Origin: Methanoculleus sp.
GTDB taxonomy: Archaea; Halobacteriota; Methanomicrobia; Methanomicrobiales; Methanoculleaceae
Length of the DNA stretch: 32,564 nucleotides
Reading direction: 5' to 3'
NCBI RefSeq assembly: GCF_030019085.1
Contig: NZ_JASEFJ010000019.1
Span: forward strand, 1-32,564
The notes under the pieces are model-generated. The model ran no database searches and had not been told where the DNA came from. It saw only the letters and a list, made by a program, of their open reading frames with translations. Positions 16,136 through 24,508 of the stretch are shown one piece after another. Made by a program: the position numbers and the translations under genes. Position 1 is the stretch's first letter, and every line of letters starts with the position of its first letter.

Positions 16136-17473
16136 CTACTTTATAAGGAAATTCTGCCCGTTCCGGAGGACGTGGAGGTCGTTTCCAAGCGTGTAGCCGA
16201 CCTCCTCCGCGAAACTTGCATACTCGCCGGTCATGTCTATATCGCCGTGTGACGGGATGATGTGCTGGGGGTTGAGGAGGTGGAGGAACTCGTAGTGATC
16301 CTCGCGGTAAGCGTGGCCCGAGACGTGGAGTTCGTCAAAGATCCGCACCCCCGCCATCCCGGCGCGGGCCTCGATCAGGTAGCGCTGGCCCCGGTTCATG
16401 GGGTTCGGGATCACCTTCGCCGAGAAGAGGATCTTGTCCCCCTTCTCCAGATTAAACGGGGTATCGCCCATAACCATCCTTGTCAGGATGGCGCCTGTCT
16501 CACCCTGGTGACCGGTGACGATCGGGACGAACTTATCCTTTCCGGTCTTCATGATCCGTCGAAGCGTCCTGTCGACCGTCCGCCGGTTGCCGAATATCGA
16601 GAGGGATTCGGGGAACCCGACCAGTTTTAACTGTTCGGCCGCCGTGGCATAGCGTTCCATCGAACGCCCGAGGAGAACCGGTTTCCTGCCGATCTCGTGG
16701 GCACACTCGGCGATGGTCTTGATACGGGAGATGTGCGAGGAGAAGGTCGAAACGATGAGCGCGCTCTTGTCGTCCTCGTAACTCGTGATCGTGTCCCGTA
16801 CGAGGTCCCTTGCGATCTTTTCGCTCGGGCAGCGTCCCTTATCGGCGATGTTGACGCTCTCAGTGATGAGGGCGAGAACTCCCTCCTTCCCGATCTGCCG
16901 TAGCCTTGCAAAGTCTGGCGGCTCCCCCAGCACCGGTGTCCGGTCCAGTTTGAAATCGTTTGCGTAGATGATCGCGCCCTGCGGCGTATGCAGGACGGGG
17001 ATGACCGTATCGATGATCGAGTGCTGGCTTCGCACGAACTCGAGCGTCAGATGCGGGGAGATGGTGTAGCGTTGCCCGGCTTTCAGGGCGAATAGTTTGT
17101 TGTTCACGCCGAACTTCTGTTCCCCGGCGATCTGTTGCCTTATGAGTTCCGTCGTATAGGGCGTGCTGATTATCGGGGCGTTGTAGCGGTGTGCCAGTTT
17201 TGGTACCGCACCGATGTGGTCCAGGTGCCCGTGCGAACAGACGATCGCCTTTACGCTCCCTTCGACCGTGTTCATGACTGTGTCATCGGGGATGGCCTTC
17301 ATCTCGATGAGGTCCAGGGAATGCATATTCTCGATATCAGCATCCTCGTGGATCATCACCTGGTCGAGGCGCAGCCCCATATCAAAGATGACAATCTCTT
17401 TTCCGCAGCGGACGGCGGTCATATTCCTGCCGACTTCGTTAAACCCGCCAACTGCTATGATCTCAATATCCAT
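16136..17473 (-). CDS. RNase J-like metallo-beta-lactamase/beta-CASP ribonuclease
   Basis: This 445-aa protein is of the archaeal RNase J group, which performs 5'-to-3' exonucleolytic RNA decay. The zinc motif HGHLDH is at residues 81-86; later ligands are in RSQHSI and ANDFKLD. The beta-CASP part shows TESVN, VSTFSSHISRIKTI and VTGHQGETGAILTRM, and the C-terminal HVSGHAYREDHYEFLHLLNPQHIIPSHGD is diagnostic of the family. The ATG at 17473 has GGAGG 5 nt upstream and overlaps the fni end by 19 nt. Linkage with idsA and fni is a common euryarchaeal arrangement. Confidence 0.93.
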   Translation of the reverse strand: MDIEIIAVGGFNEVGRNMTAVRCGKEIVIFDMGLRLDQVMIHEDADIENMHSLDLIEMKAIPDDTVMNTVEGSVKAIVCSHGHLDHIGAVPKLAHRYNAPIISTPYTTELIRQQIAGEQKFGVNNKLFALKAGQRYTISPHLTLEFVRSQHSIIDTVIPVLHTPQGAIIYANDFKLDRTPVLGEPPDFARLRQIGKEGVLALITESVNIADKGRCPSEKIARDLVRDTITSYEDDKSALIVSTFSSHISRIKTIAECAHEIGRKPVLLGRSMERYATAAEQLKLVGFPESLSIFGNRRTVDRTLRRIMKTGKDKFVPIVTGHQGETGAILTRMVMGDTPFNLEKGDKILFSAKVIPNPMNRGQRYLIEARAGMAGVRIFDELHVSGHAYREDHYEFLHLLNPQHIIPSHGDIDMTGEYASFAEEVGYTLGNDLHVLRNGQNFLIK

Positions 17474-18552
17474 GTAGCCTCCTTATAGGGTTCTTTCGTT
17501 TTGTCGCTTGATTCAATCATCTGCCTGGTCAGGCCGGTAATATACGTTCTGGTTTGCCGGAGATCCGCTATATTTCGGGAGCCAGTCAGGAACATCGCCA
17601 CGCGAAGGTGGCGGTGTATCCCCTCGATGGTTGCAGAGAGGGCTTCTTCGCTCTCCATGGCCGGTTTCAGGAGGGGCAGTGCCATACCTCCGAGGTCCGC
17701 CCCGAGAGCAAGGGCTTTCGCAATATCGATCCCCGAACGTAAACCTCCCGTCGCTATGATCGGGCCTCCTGTCGTCCGCACCTCACAGAGGCTTACCACC
17801 GTTGGTATACCCCAGGAGACGAACGCCTCCCCGAGTTCGGCGAGTTCGTGGGCGGTTGCCCGAAGGCGTTCGATCTTTGCCCATGACGTACCTCCATACC
17901 CGCCGATATCGATCGCGCTTGCTCCGGCCCCAAAGATCTTCCTTGCCGTTCCTGCCGATATGCCGGAACCCGTCTCCTTCACGATGACCGGGCGTGGGAA
18001 CTCTTCGCAGAGGTTTCGCAACGCCTCCAGGCATCCAACCGCGCTGTGATCGCCTTCTGGCTGGATGGCTTCCTGGAGCAGGTTGACGTGGATCGCGATC
18101 GCCTGCGCATCGATCATCTCAACTGCTCTTTCCGCCCACTCGATGCCGTGGTCGCGCAGCTGAATGATCCCGAGGTTTGCACAGAGGAACGCGTGGGGCG
18201 CTTCCTCCCGCACGACTGTGAAACTCCCTTCCAGTTCCGGGTTTTCCAGTGCCGCTCGCTGAGAACCGACACCCATACCCAGGTTATACCGTTCGGCGGC
18301 ACGTGCCAGCCGTCGGTTCACCTCCAGGGTGTCAGGGTGTCCTCCGGTCATCGCTGCAATGAAGAGGGGGGAGTCGACTGTTGCGTCGAGAAACCGTGTT
18401 TTTAGCTCGATCGCATCCATGTCGCACTCGGGGATGGCGTTATGAACCAGCCGCACATCCTCGAAACCCGCATCGCCAGCCTCGACGGGCTTCTCATAGC
18501 ATATCTCCAGGTGGTCGCGTTTCCGTGAGGATGTTGGGGTATCTCTTCTCAT
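17455..18552 (-). CDS. fni: type 2 isopentenyl-diphosphate delta-isomerase
   Basis: This FMN-dependent enzyme interconverts IPP and DMAPP, the allylic primer for prenyl chains. At 365 aa it has family size. The N-terminal RKRDHLEIC motif, the AAMTGGHPDTLEVNRRLA segment (about 66-84), the active-site HVNLLQE with Gln160, and the phosphate/FMN-binding runs KETGSGIS, IDIGGYGGTSW and ATGGLRSGIDIAKALALGAD are all present. It starts at an ATG 3 nt after the ipk stop and overlaps the RNase J gene by 19 nt. It acts directly after isopentenyl phosphate kinase and before IdsA, both in the same gene string. Confidence 0.95.
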   Translation of the reverse strand: MRRDTPTSSRKRDHLEICYEKPVEAGDAGFEDVRLVHNAIPECDMDAIELKTRFLDATVDSPLFIAAMTGGHPDTLEVNRRLARAAERYNLGMGVGSQRAALENPELEGSFTVVREEAPHAFLCANLGIIQLRDHGIEWAERAVEMIDAQAIAIHVNLLQEAIQPEGDHSAVGCLEALRNLCEEFPRPVIVKETGSGISAGTARKIFGAGASAIDIGGYGGTSWAKIERLRATAHELAELGEAFVSWGIPTVVSLCEVRTTGGPIIATGGLRSGIDIAKALALGADLGGMALPLLKPAMESEEALSATIEGIHRHLRVAMFLTGSRNIADLRQTRTYITGLTRQMIESSDKTKEPYKEATWILRS

Positions 18553-18555
18553 TCT

Positions 18556-19314
18556 TCACTCCTTCCTGGTTATCGTTGTCCCGCCATGGTCAGCGCCGTC
18601 CAGGAACCGGCCGATCTGCGAGACATGGAATATGTGCGAGTCGATACCTGCATCGGCCAGTGTCAGGAGTTCGGCGATCTTGCCCCGCATCCCCCCGGTC
18701 ACATCGACCTTTGCCGAGCCGCCTATATCGAGCGAACCCAGGGCCTCGCGGTCTATGCGGGGGAGAACTGATCCATCGCTGAGCACGCCGGCAACATCGG
18801 TTGCAAGCCCAACGCGTCTGCACCCGAGGGCGATGGCGAGTCTTGCCACCATCTGGTCTCCGGATACGATGCACGAACCACGCCTGCTGTCCATCACCAC
18901 GTCGCCGTGCAGCACGGGCACAATACCGTGATCTGTCATGCCGGCGATGTGGCGGGTCTCAAACGAGACAAGACGACCGTCCTCTGCAAGTGCCAGACAG
19001 AGGGGGTGGATGCCGATCGCCTCGATCCCCGCTTCCCGCAGGGCGTCGACAACCGCGGCGTTCAACCGCGAGACCGCAGCGTGGGTGTGGTAGACCCCGG
19101 GCAGGTTATCCCGGTTGAGGCCCTCATCGATCCGGTAGCGCCGGGCCTCCGGGTGGCCGCATGAGCCCGCACCGTGGACCAGGACAAGCGCAACCTCCCG
19201 GTGTGCAGCGAGCACTCCCACAATCTCGCGCAACCTGGCGTGATCGATGGTGCAACCCCCGGACTTATCGGTGATAACGCTCCCGCCAAGTTTCAGTACC
19301 ACTCTCTCAGTCAT
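18556..19314 (-). CDS. ipk: isopentenyl phosphate kinase
   Basis: This 252-aa amino-acid-kinase-fold enzyme phosphorylates isopentenyl phosphate to IPP, the distinctive step of the archaeal mevalonate route. The N-terminal LKLGGSVITDK binds ATP phosphates. The substrate motif reads HGAGSCGHPEARRY, with His54 at the position of the conserved catalytic His; most relatives have Phe (or similar) where this one has Cys52. C-terminal DVTGGMRGKIAELL is typical. I use the ATG at 19314, which overlaps the mevalonate kinase end by 8 nt; the GTG at 19332 lies deeper within that gene. It sits between mvk and fni, the enzymes acting before and after it. Confidence 0.93.
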   Translation of the reverse strand: MTERVVLKLGGSVITDKSGGCTIDHARLREIVGVLAAHREVALVLVHGAGSCGHPEARRYRIDEGLNRDNLPGVYHTHAAVSRLNAAVVDALREAGIEAIGIHPLCLALAEDGRLVSFETRHIAGMTDHGIVPVLHGDVVMDSRRGSCIVSGDQMVARLAIALGCRRVGLATDVAGVLSDGSVLPRIDREALGSLDIGGSAKVDVTGGMRGKIAELLTLADAGIDSHIFHVSQIGRFLDGADHGGTTITRKE

Positions 19315-20176
19315 GCTTCTCTTTTCTCGCACCGTCGGTGTCTATCGTTGTGATGATAGCCCTTCCCTCGCAGGCCTCGATCGCTCCGGCAACCCGGTTC
19401 TTTGCACGCCTGGGGCAGAGGGCGACGATCGACCCACCGCCGCCTGCTCCGGTGATCTTTGCGCCGTAGGCACCACTTGCCCTTGCCGCCAGGACAAGTC
19501 GGCTGCTCGCCGGGTGTCCCACACCGAGCGCCTCCAGGAGTGCATGGTTCATATCCATGTACTGCCCGAGTTCCTTCGGGTTGCTCATCTCGTGGATGGC
19601 GGCAAGCGTCAGTTCCCCGATTGCGTCCAGTATCGGGTTTGCGATTGTGGGATGGTGCTGCCTCAGGTTCGCAACCTGCTCCACCATCTTTGCGGTGCTG
19701 TGGGGCACCATGGTGTTTCCCACAACAAGGTGGAGGTTCTCCGGGGGCAGTCTACGCTTGGAACCCCCGGTGATCAGGACCATCCCTCCGTTTGCCGAGA
19801 CATAAGTGTCGGTTGGGCTTGCCCGGCCCTTCTGCACCCTCTTCTCGATGGCAAACGCGGTCTCGGCTATATACTCACGTGGGTGTCCGAGGTCGAACTC
19901 GTCGTTGATGGCAGAGAGCGTCGCCACCGTCACAGCGGCCGATGACCCCAGCCCTGACGAACTCTGGAGTTGTGAGCGGACATAGACGCTGCCCTGGACG
20001 CCCATCACCCTGAAACACTCGTTGATGTATGGCGACTTTGGCCGCGTCGGGTTCCGGGACCTCCTCACCGTGACGAAGACACGGGGTTTGATCGCCATGG
20101 CGATCCCCGGCTTCCCGTAGACCACCGCATGCTCGCCGAACAGGAAGACCTTGCCCGGCGCGCTCCAGGTTGCCAA
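19307..20176 (-). CDS. mvk: mevalonate kinase
   Basis: This 289-aa GHMP kinase phosphorylates mevalonate. Motifs: APGKVFLFGEHAVVYGKP (residues 6-23), the ATP-binding QSSSGLGSSAAVT (71-83), the catalytic Asp123 in ASPTDTYVSANGG, and GAGGGGSIVAL near the C-terminus. The start appears to be a TTG at 20176: it gives the normal MATWSAPGK start, no ATG is available, and the GGTGGTG at the end of the preceding gene can serve as ribosome binding site. It follows the MEMO1-like gene by 1 nt and overlaps ipk by 8 nt. Later archaeal steps (phosphomevalonate dehydratase and decarboxylase) are not in the window. Confidence 0.94.
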   Translation of the reverse strand: MATWSAPGKVFLFGEHAVVYGKPGIAMAIKPRVFVTVRRSRNPTRPKSPYINECFRVMGVQGSVYVRSQLQSSSGLGSSAAVTVATLSAINDEFDLGHPREYIAETAFAIEKRVQKGRASPTDTYVSANGGMVLITGGSKRRLPPENLHLVVGNTMVPHSTAKMVEQVANLRQHHPTIANPILDAIGELTLAAIHEMSNPKELGQYMDMNHALLEALGVGHPASSRLVLAARASGAYGAKITGAGGGGSIVALCPRRAKNRVAGAIEACEGRAIITTIDTDGARKEKHD

Positions 20177-20177
20177 A

Positions 20178-20960
20178 TTACACCACCGCTATCGCTGCAT
20201 ACCCCACTACCTGATTGTAATCCTCCGTTACATCGCCGCTGGTCGTATACCGAAGAAGCAACCCCTTGCTTCCACCGAGATGCCTGCAGACGGTGCACAT
20301 CGTCGCGATCGGGCCGTAGCCACATATGGTTGCCCCGGTCGCCACGATCCGCCGGTAGAACTCCGGTATATCAAGGGTTTTGAGCGCCTCGATCACATGG
20401 AGGTCCTGGTGCCTTGCCACCGTCTCCGGGACGTAATGAGAGAAGTCACTTGAAGCAACGATCCGCACCTCCCGTCCGGTGTAGCCGATCGCGTCGAGCA
20501 GGTGCTCTGCGAGACTCATCGCAGCCTCGTAACCCTGGTCTCCCATGAGTATGGGCGCGATCCTTGCTCTCGGGAACCGGTACTTGAGGAATGGCATCTG
20601 CACCTCAAGGGAATGCTCGCCCCGGTGCGAGATCTCATCTATCCTGAGATCAAGTGCGTCGATAAACTCTGTATCGACATTGATGACGCCGAGAGGCGTC
20701 TCCCAGGGTATGGCAGAGGCACAGGTCATGTATCCATGATGACTCGGGCCTATAACGACGAATGTACCGTCAAAATCAGGTTGTATGGTAGAGAAAGCAC
20801 AGGCCGCGGTCTCCCCTGAGTATATGTAACCTGCGTGGGGGGAGACTATACCATAGGCTGAGATATCTGGATTTTTGTTCCTGAAGAATACCTCCAGCAG
20901 CTGGTCCAGATGCCTCGGCTCAGCAGGATAGAACATCCCCGCTACACTGCATCGGCGCAT
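20178..20960 (-). CDS. MEMO1-family protein (AmmeMemoRadiSam system protein B)
   Basis: This 260-aa member of the MEMO family is related to extradiol dioxygenases. Conserved His-bearing motifs are SPHAGYIYSG, VIGPSHHGY, GEHSLEVQMPFL and ASSDFSHY, with a Cys in the ATICGYGPI segment. Its molecular activity in archaea is not established; it usually co-occurs with AMMECR1 and a radical SAM protein, neither of which is here. I chose the ATG at 20960 (MRRCSVAGMFYPAEP); the frame reaches a TTG at 20969. It lies 32 nt after rps2 and 1 nt before mvk, a conserved euryarchaeal placement. Confidence 0.92.
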   Translation of the reverse strand: MRRCSVAGMFYPAEPRHLDQLLEVFFRNKNPDISAYGIVSPHAGYIYSGETAACAFSTIQPDFDGTFVVIGPSHHGYMTCASAIPWETPLGVINVDTEFIDALDLRIDEISHRGEHSLEVQMPFLKYRFPRARIAPILMGDQGYEAAMSLAEHLLDAIGYTGREVRIVASSDFSHYVPETVARHQDLHVIEALKTLDIPEFYRRIVATGATICGYGPIATMCTVCRHLGGSKGLLLRYTTSGDVTEDYNQVVGYAAIAVV

Positions 20961-20992
20961 ATCTATCAAGGGTGAGGTCTTGTGCTTTGATC

Positions 20993-21601
20993 TTATAACT
21001 CTGTCTCAAAGTCCTCGGGAGTGAGCGATGTGGTCACGCCGCGCAGGTGAAGCATCTCCTTTGTCAGGAGGTAGTATACCAGCGATAAAGCCTTTCTACC
21101 CTTGTTGTTCGTCGGGATGGCCAGATCGACGTACTTTGTCATGTTGTTGGTATCGCAGAGCGCGACAACGGGGATTCCTATCTGGACGGCTTCATTAACT
21201 GCCTGGGCATCGCTGATCGGGTCGGTCACCACAACCACGTCGGGCTCGATGTACTTGTTCAGGCGCTGGTTGGTCAGCATCCCCGGGATAAACCGGCCGA
21301 CGACCGCCATACCGCCGATGGCGTCGGCAAACAGTTTTGCGGGGTACTGCCCGTACTGCCTGGAGGTGACGACCAGGATCTTTGATGGGTCATACCGCGA
21401 AAGAAACTTCGCAGCAGTCTTGATCCGATCATCGGTTGCCTGGATGTCCAGGATGTAGAGTCCATCCCCGCGGACACGGTAGATGAACTTCATCATGTCT
21501 TTGCTCTTCTGCTGGGTGCCGATGTGCACGCCTGCCGCCAGATACTCTTCGACGGGCACCAGTGGTTCTTTAAGTTCGATCTCAAGTTCGTTTCCGGTCA
21601 C
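20993..21601 (-). CDS. rps2: 30S ribosomal protein S2 (uS2)
   Basis: This 202-aa archaeal S2 protein belongs to the small subunit. The N-terminal [17 protein letters not shown], the central [21 protein letters not shown], and [34 protein letters not shown] are diagnostic. The start is a GTG at 21601, 1 nt after the enolase stop, with GAGGAGCTGATC as ribosome binding site within the enolase end. The enolase-S2-MEMO order is typical of euryarchaea. Confidence 0.96.
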   Translation of the reverse strand: MTGNELEIELKEPLVPVEEYLAAGVHIGTQQKSKDMMKFIYRVRGDGLYILDIQATDDRIKTAAKFLSRYDPSKILVVTSRQYGQYPAKLFADAIGGMAVVGRFIPGMLTNQRLNKYIEPDVVVVTDPISDAQAVNEAVQIGIPVVALCDTNNMTKYVDLAIPTNNKGRKALSLVYYLLTKEMLHLRGVTTSLTPEDFETEL

Positions 21602-21602
21602 G

Positions 21603-22790
21603 TTAGATCAGCTCCTCTATTCGAATCAGTTCATTCAGTTTGGCTATCCGTTCTCCGCCGACCACACCGGCTTTGAGGAATATACAGCCGAACGCTGTTC
21701 CCAGGTGCGCAATGGTCGCGTCGGTTGTCTCCCCGGAACGGTGGCTCATGACGGTCTCCATGCCGTTCTCATCAGCGAGGCGTATCGCCTCAAATGTCTC
21801 GGTGAGCGTTCCGATCTGGTTTGGTTTGATCAAAACGCAGTTTGCCGCGCCCGTCTCGGTTCCCTGTAAGATCCGCTCGACGTTGGTCACGAAGAGGTCG
21901 TCACCGCAGATCAGGCACCGGTCGCCGACCTGATCGGTCAGGTCCGCAAAGGCCTCGAAGTCCTCCTCAAAGAACGGGTCCTCGACGTAGACGAGGTTGT
22001 AGCGGTCGACGAGATCCGCCACGTATGCGATCTGGGCATCACGGTTCCGCACAGCATCCCTGTAGCGGTAGTACTCACCGTCCCAGAGTTCGCTTGCTGC
22101 CATGTCGATCCCGATACGGATCTCTACGTTCATCTCATCCGAGACGGTTCCGATCGCCTCTTCCAGGATCTCAAACGCCTCCGAATCGGTTATCGCCGGT
22201 GCCCAGGCCCCTTCATCCCCTTTCCCGGAGAGTTTACCCTGCGCCTCCAGGATCTTCTTCACGTTCTTATGAACGGCGGCATTCAGGAAGACCGCCTCCG
22301 TCGCCCCGGAAGCGCCTGTGGCGACCACCAGGAACTCCTGGATGGACGTCGCGTTCGCCGCATGAGCACCTCCGCCGATGATGTTGCCTAACGGTAGCGG
22401 CGTCTCGGAAGCAAAGGCACCCCCGAGGTAGCGGAAGAGTTCCTGGTCGAGTGACGATGCCGCGGCCTTTGCGCACGCAAGTGAGAGCGCTACGGCGACG
22501 TTTGCGCCAATCGAGCTGAAATCTGGCGTACCATCGATCTCCCGGAGCAGTGCATCAAACGTGATCTGGTCACATGCATCCTCACCTATGAGCGATGGAA
22601 TCAGGGTTTCACGCGCGTTCTCGATTGCTTCGCGCGGTGGCCGCACCTTTGCCTCGTAGGTTCCGGTGCTGGCACCACCTGGTGCTGCAGCCCTCCCGAA
22701 ACCGCAGGATGTGTATATATCAGCCTCAACAGTCTCGTTACCGCGGCTGTCCAGGATAGTCCTCAGGGTAATCTCTTCGATGGTCGTCAT
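21603..22790 (-). CDS. eno: enolase (short, divergent archaeal form)
   Basis: This glycolytic/gluconeogenic enzyme converts 2-phosphoglycerate to phosphoenolpyruvate. At 395 aa it is shorter than the usual 420-430. Recognisable motifs: [13 protein letters not shown] at the start, GAxxSTGTYEA loop, [10 protein letters not shown] (canonical GDEGGFAP, catalytic Glu kept), metal ligands in [13 protein letters not shown] and [10 protein letters not shown], the catalytic Lys in [11 protein letters not shown], and SHRSGETTD. The usual GGxHADN reads GGAHAAN. It keeps the chemistry, so activity is likely. The ATG at 22790 is 4 nt after the rpoK stop with GTGATC upstream. Confidence 0.93.
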   Translation of the reverse strand: MTTIEEITLRTILDSRGNETVEADIYTSCGFGRAAAPGGASTGTYEAKVRPPREAIENARETLIPSLIGEDACDQITFDALLREIDGTPDFSSIGANVAVALSLACAKAAASSLDQELFRYLGGAFASETPLPLGNIIGGGAHAANATSIQEFLVVATGASGATEAVFLNAAVHKNVKKILEAQGKLSGKGDEGAWAPAITDSEAFEILEEAIGTVSDEMNVEIRIGIDMAASELWDGEYYRYRDAVRNRDAQIAYVADLVDRYNLVYVEDPFFEEDFEAFADLTDQVGDRCLICGDDLFVTNVERILQGTETGAANCVLIKPNQIGTLTETFEAIRLADENGMETVMSHRSGETTDATIAHLGTAFGCIFLKAGVVGGERIAKLNELIRIEELI

Positions 22791-22794
22791 CAGA

Positions 22795-22965
22795 TCACAA
22801 CTTTCTCTTCACTGTTATAGGGATCACGTCCCGCTCAAACTCTTCAAGTGCGATCTCAAGCGGTTCGGTCTTTCTGGTCTTTACCAGAACGGGTGCACCC
22901 ATTGAGATCTGAAGAGCACGAGCCCCAATAATTCGAGCCCGTTCATACCGGGTATACGATTCCAT
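22795..22965 (-). CDS. rpoK: DNA-directed RNA polymerase subunit K (Rpo6)
   Basis: This 56-aa protein is the archaeal counterpart of eukaryotic RPB6 and bacterial omega, which helps assemble and clamp the polymerase. The translation starts [20 protein letters not shown], followed by SMGAPVLV and a C-terminal [13 protein letters not shown] segment: the Rpb6 signature [18 protein letters not shown]. The ATG at 22965 has GAGGCGG upstream. It lies 30 nt after tRNA-Pro and 4 nt before enolase, its usual archaeal place. Confidence 0.93.
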   Translation of the reverse strand: MESYTRYERARIIGARALQISMGAPVLVKTRKTEPLEIALEEFERDVIPITVKRKL

Positions 22966-22995
22966 CGTGCCGCCTCAAAATCATTAATCACAAAA

Positions 22996-23069
22996 TGGGG
23001 TCGCTGAGATTTGAACTCAGGTCACAGCATCCCGAACGCCGTAGGATGGCCAGGCTACCCCACGACCCC
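22996..23069 (-). tRNA. tRNA-Pro (anticodon CGG)
   Basis: Read on the minus strand: acceptor GGGGTCG/CGACCCC with discriminator A; anticodon stem CGGCG/TGCTG (with G-U pairs) enclosing the loop TTCGGGA, giving anticodon CGG followed by G37 as usual for Pro; T arm CTGAG-TTCAAAT-CTCAG. 74 nt, no intron, no encoded CCA. Its first base directly follows the last base of the rpoN stop codon, so it must be cut out of a polycistronic transcript. Confidence 0.92.
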
Positions 23070-23258
23070 TCATTGATACGGGTTCAGGTCCTCCACCACT
23101 TCTTTGTGCGTCAGCAGCATCCGCCTGCAACAGTAACGTTCCAGGCCGAGATCGTCGAGGATCTCTTTTGGATCCTCGCCCGCATCTCTCCGCTCTTTAA
23201 ACTCTTTCCAGGCTGTGGAGATGACCTTACCGCATGTAAAACATCGTACGGGTATCAT
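23070..23258 (-). CDS. rpoN: DNA-directed RNA polymerase subunit N (Rpo10)
   Basis: This 62-aa homologue of eukaryotic RPB10 is a zinc-binding assembly subunit. Diagnostic motifs: N-terminal [13 protein letters not shown] (CxxC pair), then [17 protein letters not shown] with the CC pair that completes the zinc site. The ATG at 23258 is clear from the family start; the frame extends to 23330 but that part overlaps rps9. The TGA stop abuts the tRNA-Pro gene with no spacer. Confidence 0.96.
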   Translation of the reverse strand: MIPVRCFTCGKVISTAWKEFKERRDAGEDPKEILDDLGLERYCCRRMLLTHKEVVEDLNPYQ

Positions 23259-23292
23259 ACTTGTTGCCCAGTATTCCTTATATCTCTTTTCC

Positions 23293-23694
23293 TCAGCGAT
23301 AAGACTTCTGGAATTTCGCCCGTGCGCCACGGCCCTGCGGTTTCTTGGTTTCTTTCTGCCGCGAGTCGTTCACGAGGAGTGTCCGGTCATACGAGAGGAA
23401 CGCATCCTTTATCTGCGGGTCGTTATGCCACTCCAGAATACCGCGCGCGAGCGCTGTCCGAATGGCTTCGGCCTGCCCCATTCTGCCACCGCCGGAGACC
23501 TCGATTGCGACATCGACACCGTCGAGTGCGTTTGGAACCAGCAGGAGTGGTTCAGCGATCTTCATCCTGATCACCTCGGTCCCGTAGATCTCCAGGGGCA
23601 CAGAGTTGATCCGGACACGGCCGTTGCCGAGCTTCAGGGTTGCCCTGGCGATTGCCTTCTTCCTCTTACCGCTTGAATTGACGATCTTTACCAT
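23293..23694 (-). CDS. rps9: 30S ribosomal protein S9 (uS9)
   Basis: This 133-aa S9 has [22 protein letters not shown] near the N-terminus, a central [21 protein letters not shown], and the basic C-terminal tail [13 protein letters not shown] that reaches the P-site tRNA in the ribosome. The ATG lies 14 nt after the rpl13 stop. rpl13-rps9-rpoN is a standard archaeal string. Confidence 0.97.
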   Translation of the reverse strand: MVKIVNSSGKRKKAIARATLKLGNGRVRINSVPLEIYGTEVIRMKIAEPLLLVPNALDGVDVAIEVSGGGRMGQAEAIRTALARGILEWHNDPQIKDAFLSYDRTLLVNDSRQKETKKPQGRGARAKFQKSYR

Positions 23695-23708
23695 CCAATC
23701 ACCATGTT

Positions 23709-24131
23709 TTAGTATTTCGCTCCGAGTGTGGTGCTTATTGTCCCGATCGTTACGTATCTCGGGATGCTCAGCCGGTCGATATGCGCCGACTCAAGCGTCT
23801 CCATATCCATGCCGGCAAACTCCGCCGGAACCCCGACGTAGACCCTGACCCGCTTGAGTGCGGCTGCGCCACGCTCACGCTTGTAGGGGAGCATCCCGCG
23901 GATGGTGCGCTTGACGATCTGGTCTGGCCTGCGCGGGAAGAACGGCCCACCCTCGCGGGATCCACGTTCGCGTTTCATTTTGTAGTTTGCGAGCACGTGG
24001 GCCTTGCTCCCCGAGACGATTGCCTTCTCTGCGTTCACGATGGCGATCTCCTCGCCGGCAAGCGCACGCTGTGCGACGATGCTGGCCATCCGTCCGAGCA
24101 GTAATCCATCTGCGTCGATAACCTGAACCAT
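23709..24131 (-). CDS. rpl13: 50S ribosomal protein L13 (uL13)
   Basis: This 140-aa L13 has the typical N-terminus [20 protein letters not shown] and the central [28 protein letters not shown] chose the ATG at 24131: it is preceded by AGGTGA 8 nt upstream. The in-frame GTG at 24143 lies within that ribosome binding site and would add four residues unlike the family. The gap to rpl18e is 8 nt. Confidence 0.96.
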   Translation of the reverse strand: MVQVIDADGLLLGRMASIVAQRALAGEEIAIVNAEKAIVSGSKAHVLANYKMKRERGSREGGPFFPRRPDQIVKRTIRGMLPYKRERGAAALKRVRVYVGVPAEFAGMDMETLESAHIDRLSIPRYVTIGTISTTLGAKY

Positions 24132-24139
24132 ATTCTGCT

Positions 24140-24508
24140 TCACCTGAGGATCCGTACCCTGCTCCCTTTCGGGTTGTCCCGAACGAGGTCTTCAATGGTC
24201 ATGCACGTACCCCTGGCGCTGGTGATCTTGCTCACCGCTGTCTCGGAGAAGTCAAGTGCGGCGATCTTCACCGGCAGGTTGAGCGCACCGCTGCCGAGCA
24301 CTTTGCCGGGCACGAGGATTATCTCATCTTCGTTTGCGTAGCGGTTGATCTTGCTGAGGTTTACCTCAGCGTAGTTCTTCCGGGGTGCATCCAGCCTCTT
24401 TGCAATCTCGCGCCAGATGTTCGCCTCATTTGCACGCGACGCCTCTTTCAGCATCGCTATGAGAGCGGTCAGCCGGGGGTTTGATTTGTTTGCGGTTGTC
24501 TTGGTCAT
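24140..24508 (-). CDS. rpl18e: 50S ribosomal protein L18e
   Basis: This 122-aa archaeal/eukaryotic ribosomal protein eL18 family member has [32 protein letters not shown] at the N-terminus and [23 protein letters not shown] in the middle, both diagnostic. Its ATG overlaps the rpoD stop by 4 nt (ATGA). Confidence 0.96.
   Translation of the reverse strand: MTKTTANKSNPRLTALIAMLKEASRANEANIWREIAKRLDAPRKNYAEVNLSKINRYANEDEIILVPGKVLGSGALNLPVKIAALDFSETAVSKITSARGTCMTIEDLVRDNPKGSRVRILR

Noticed and set aside
23259-23330. 24-residue upstream extension of rpoN
   Set aside because: It overlaps the end of rps9, and all Rpo10 proteins start at the [10 protein letters not shown] segment.
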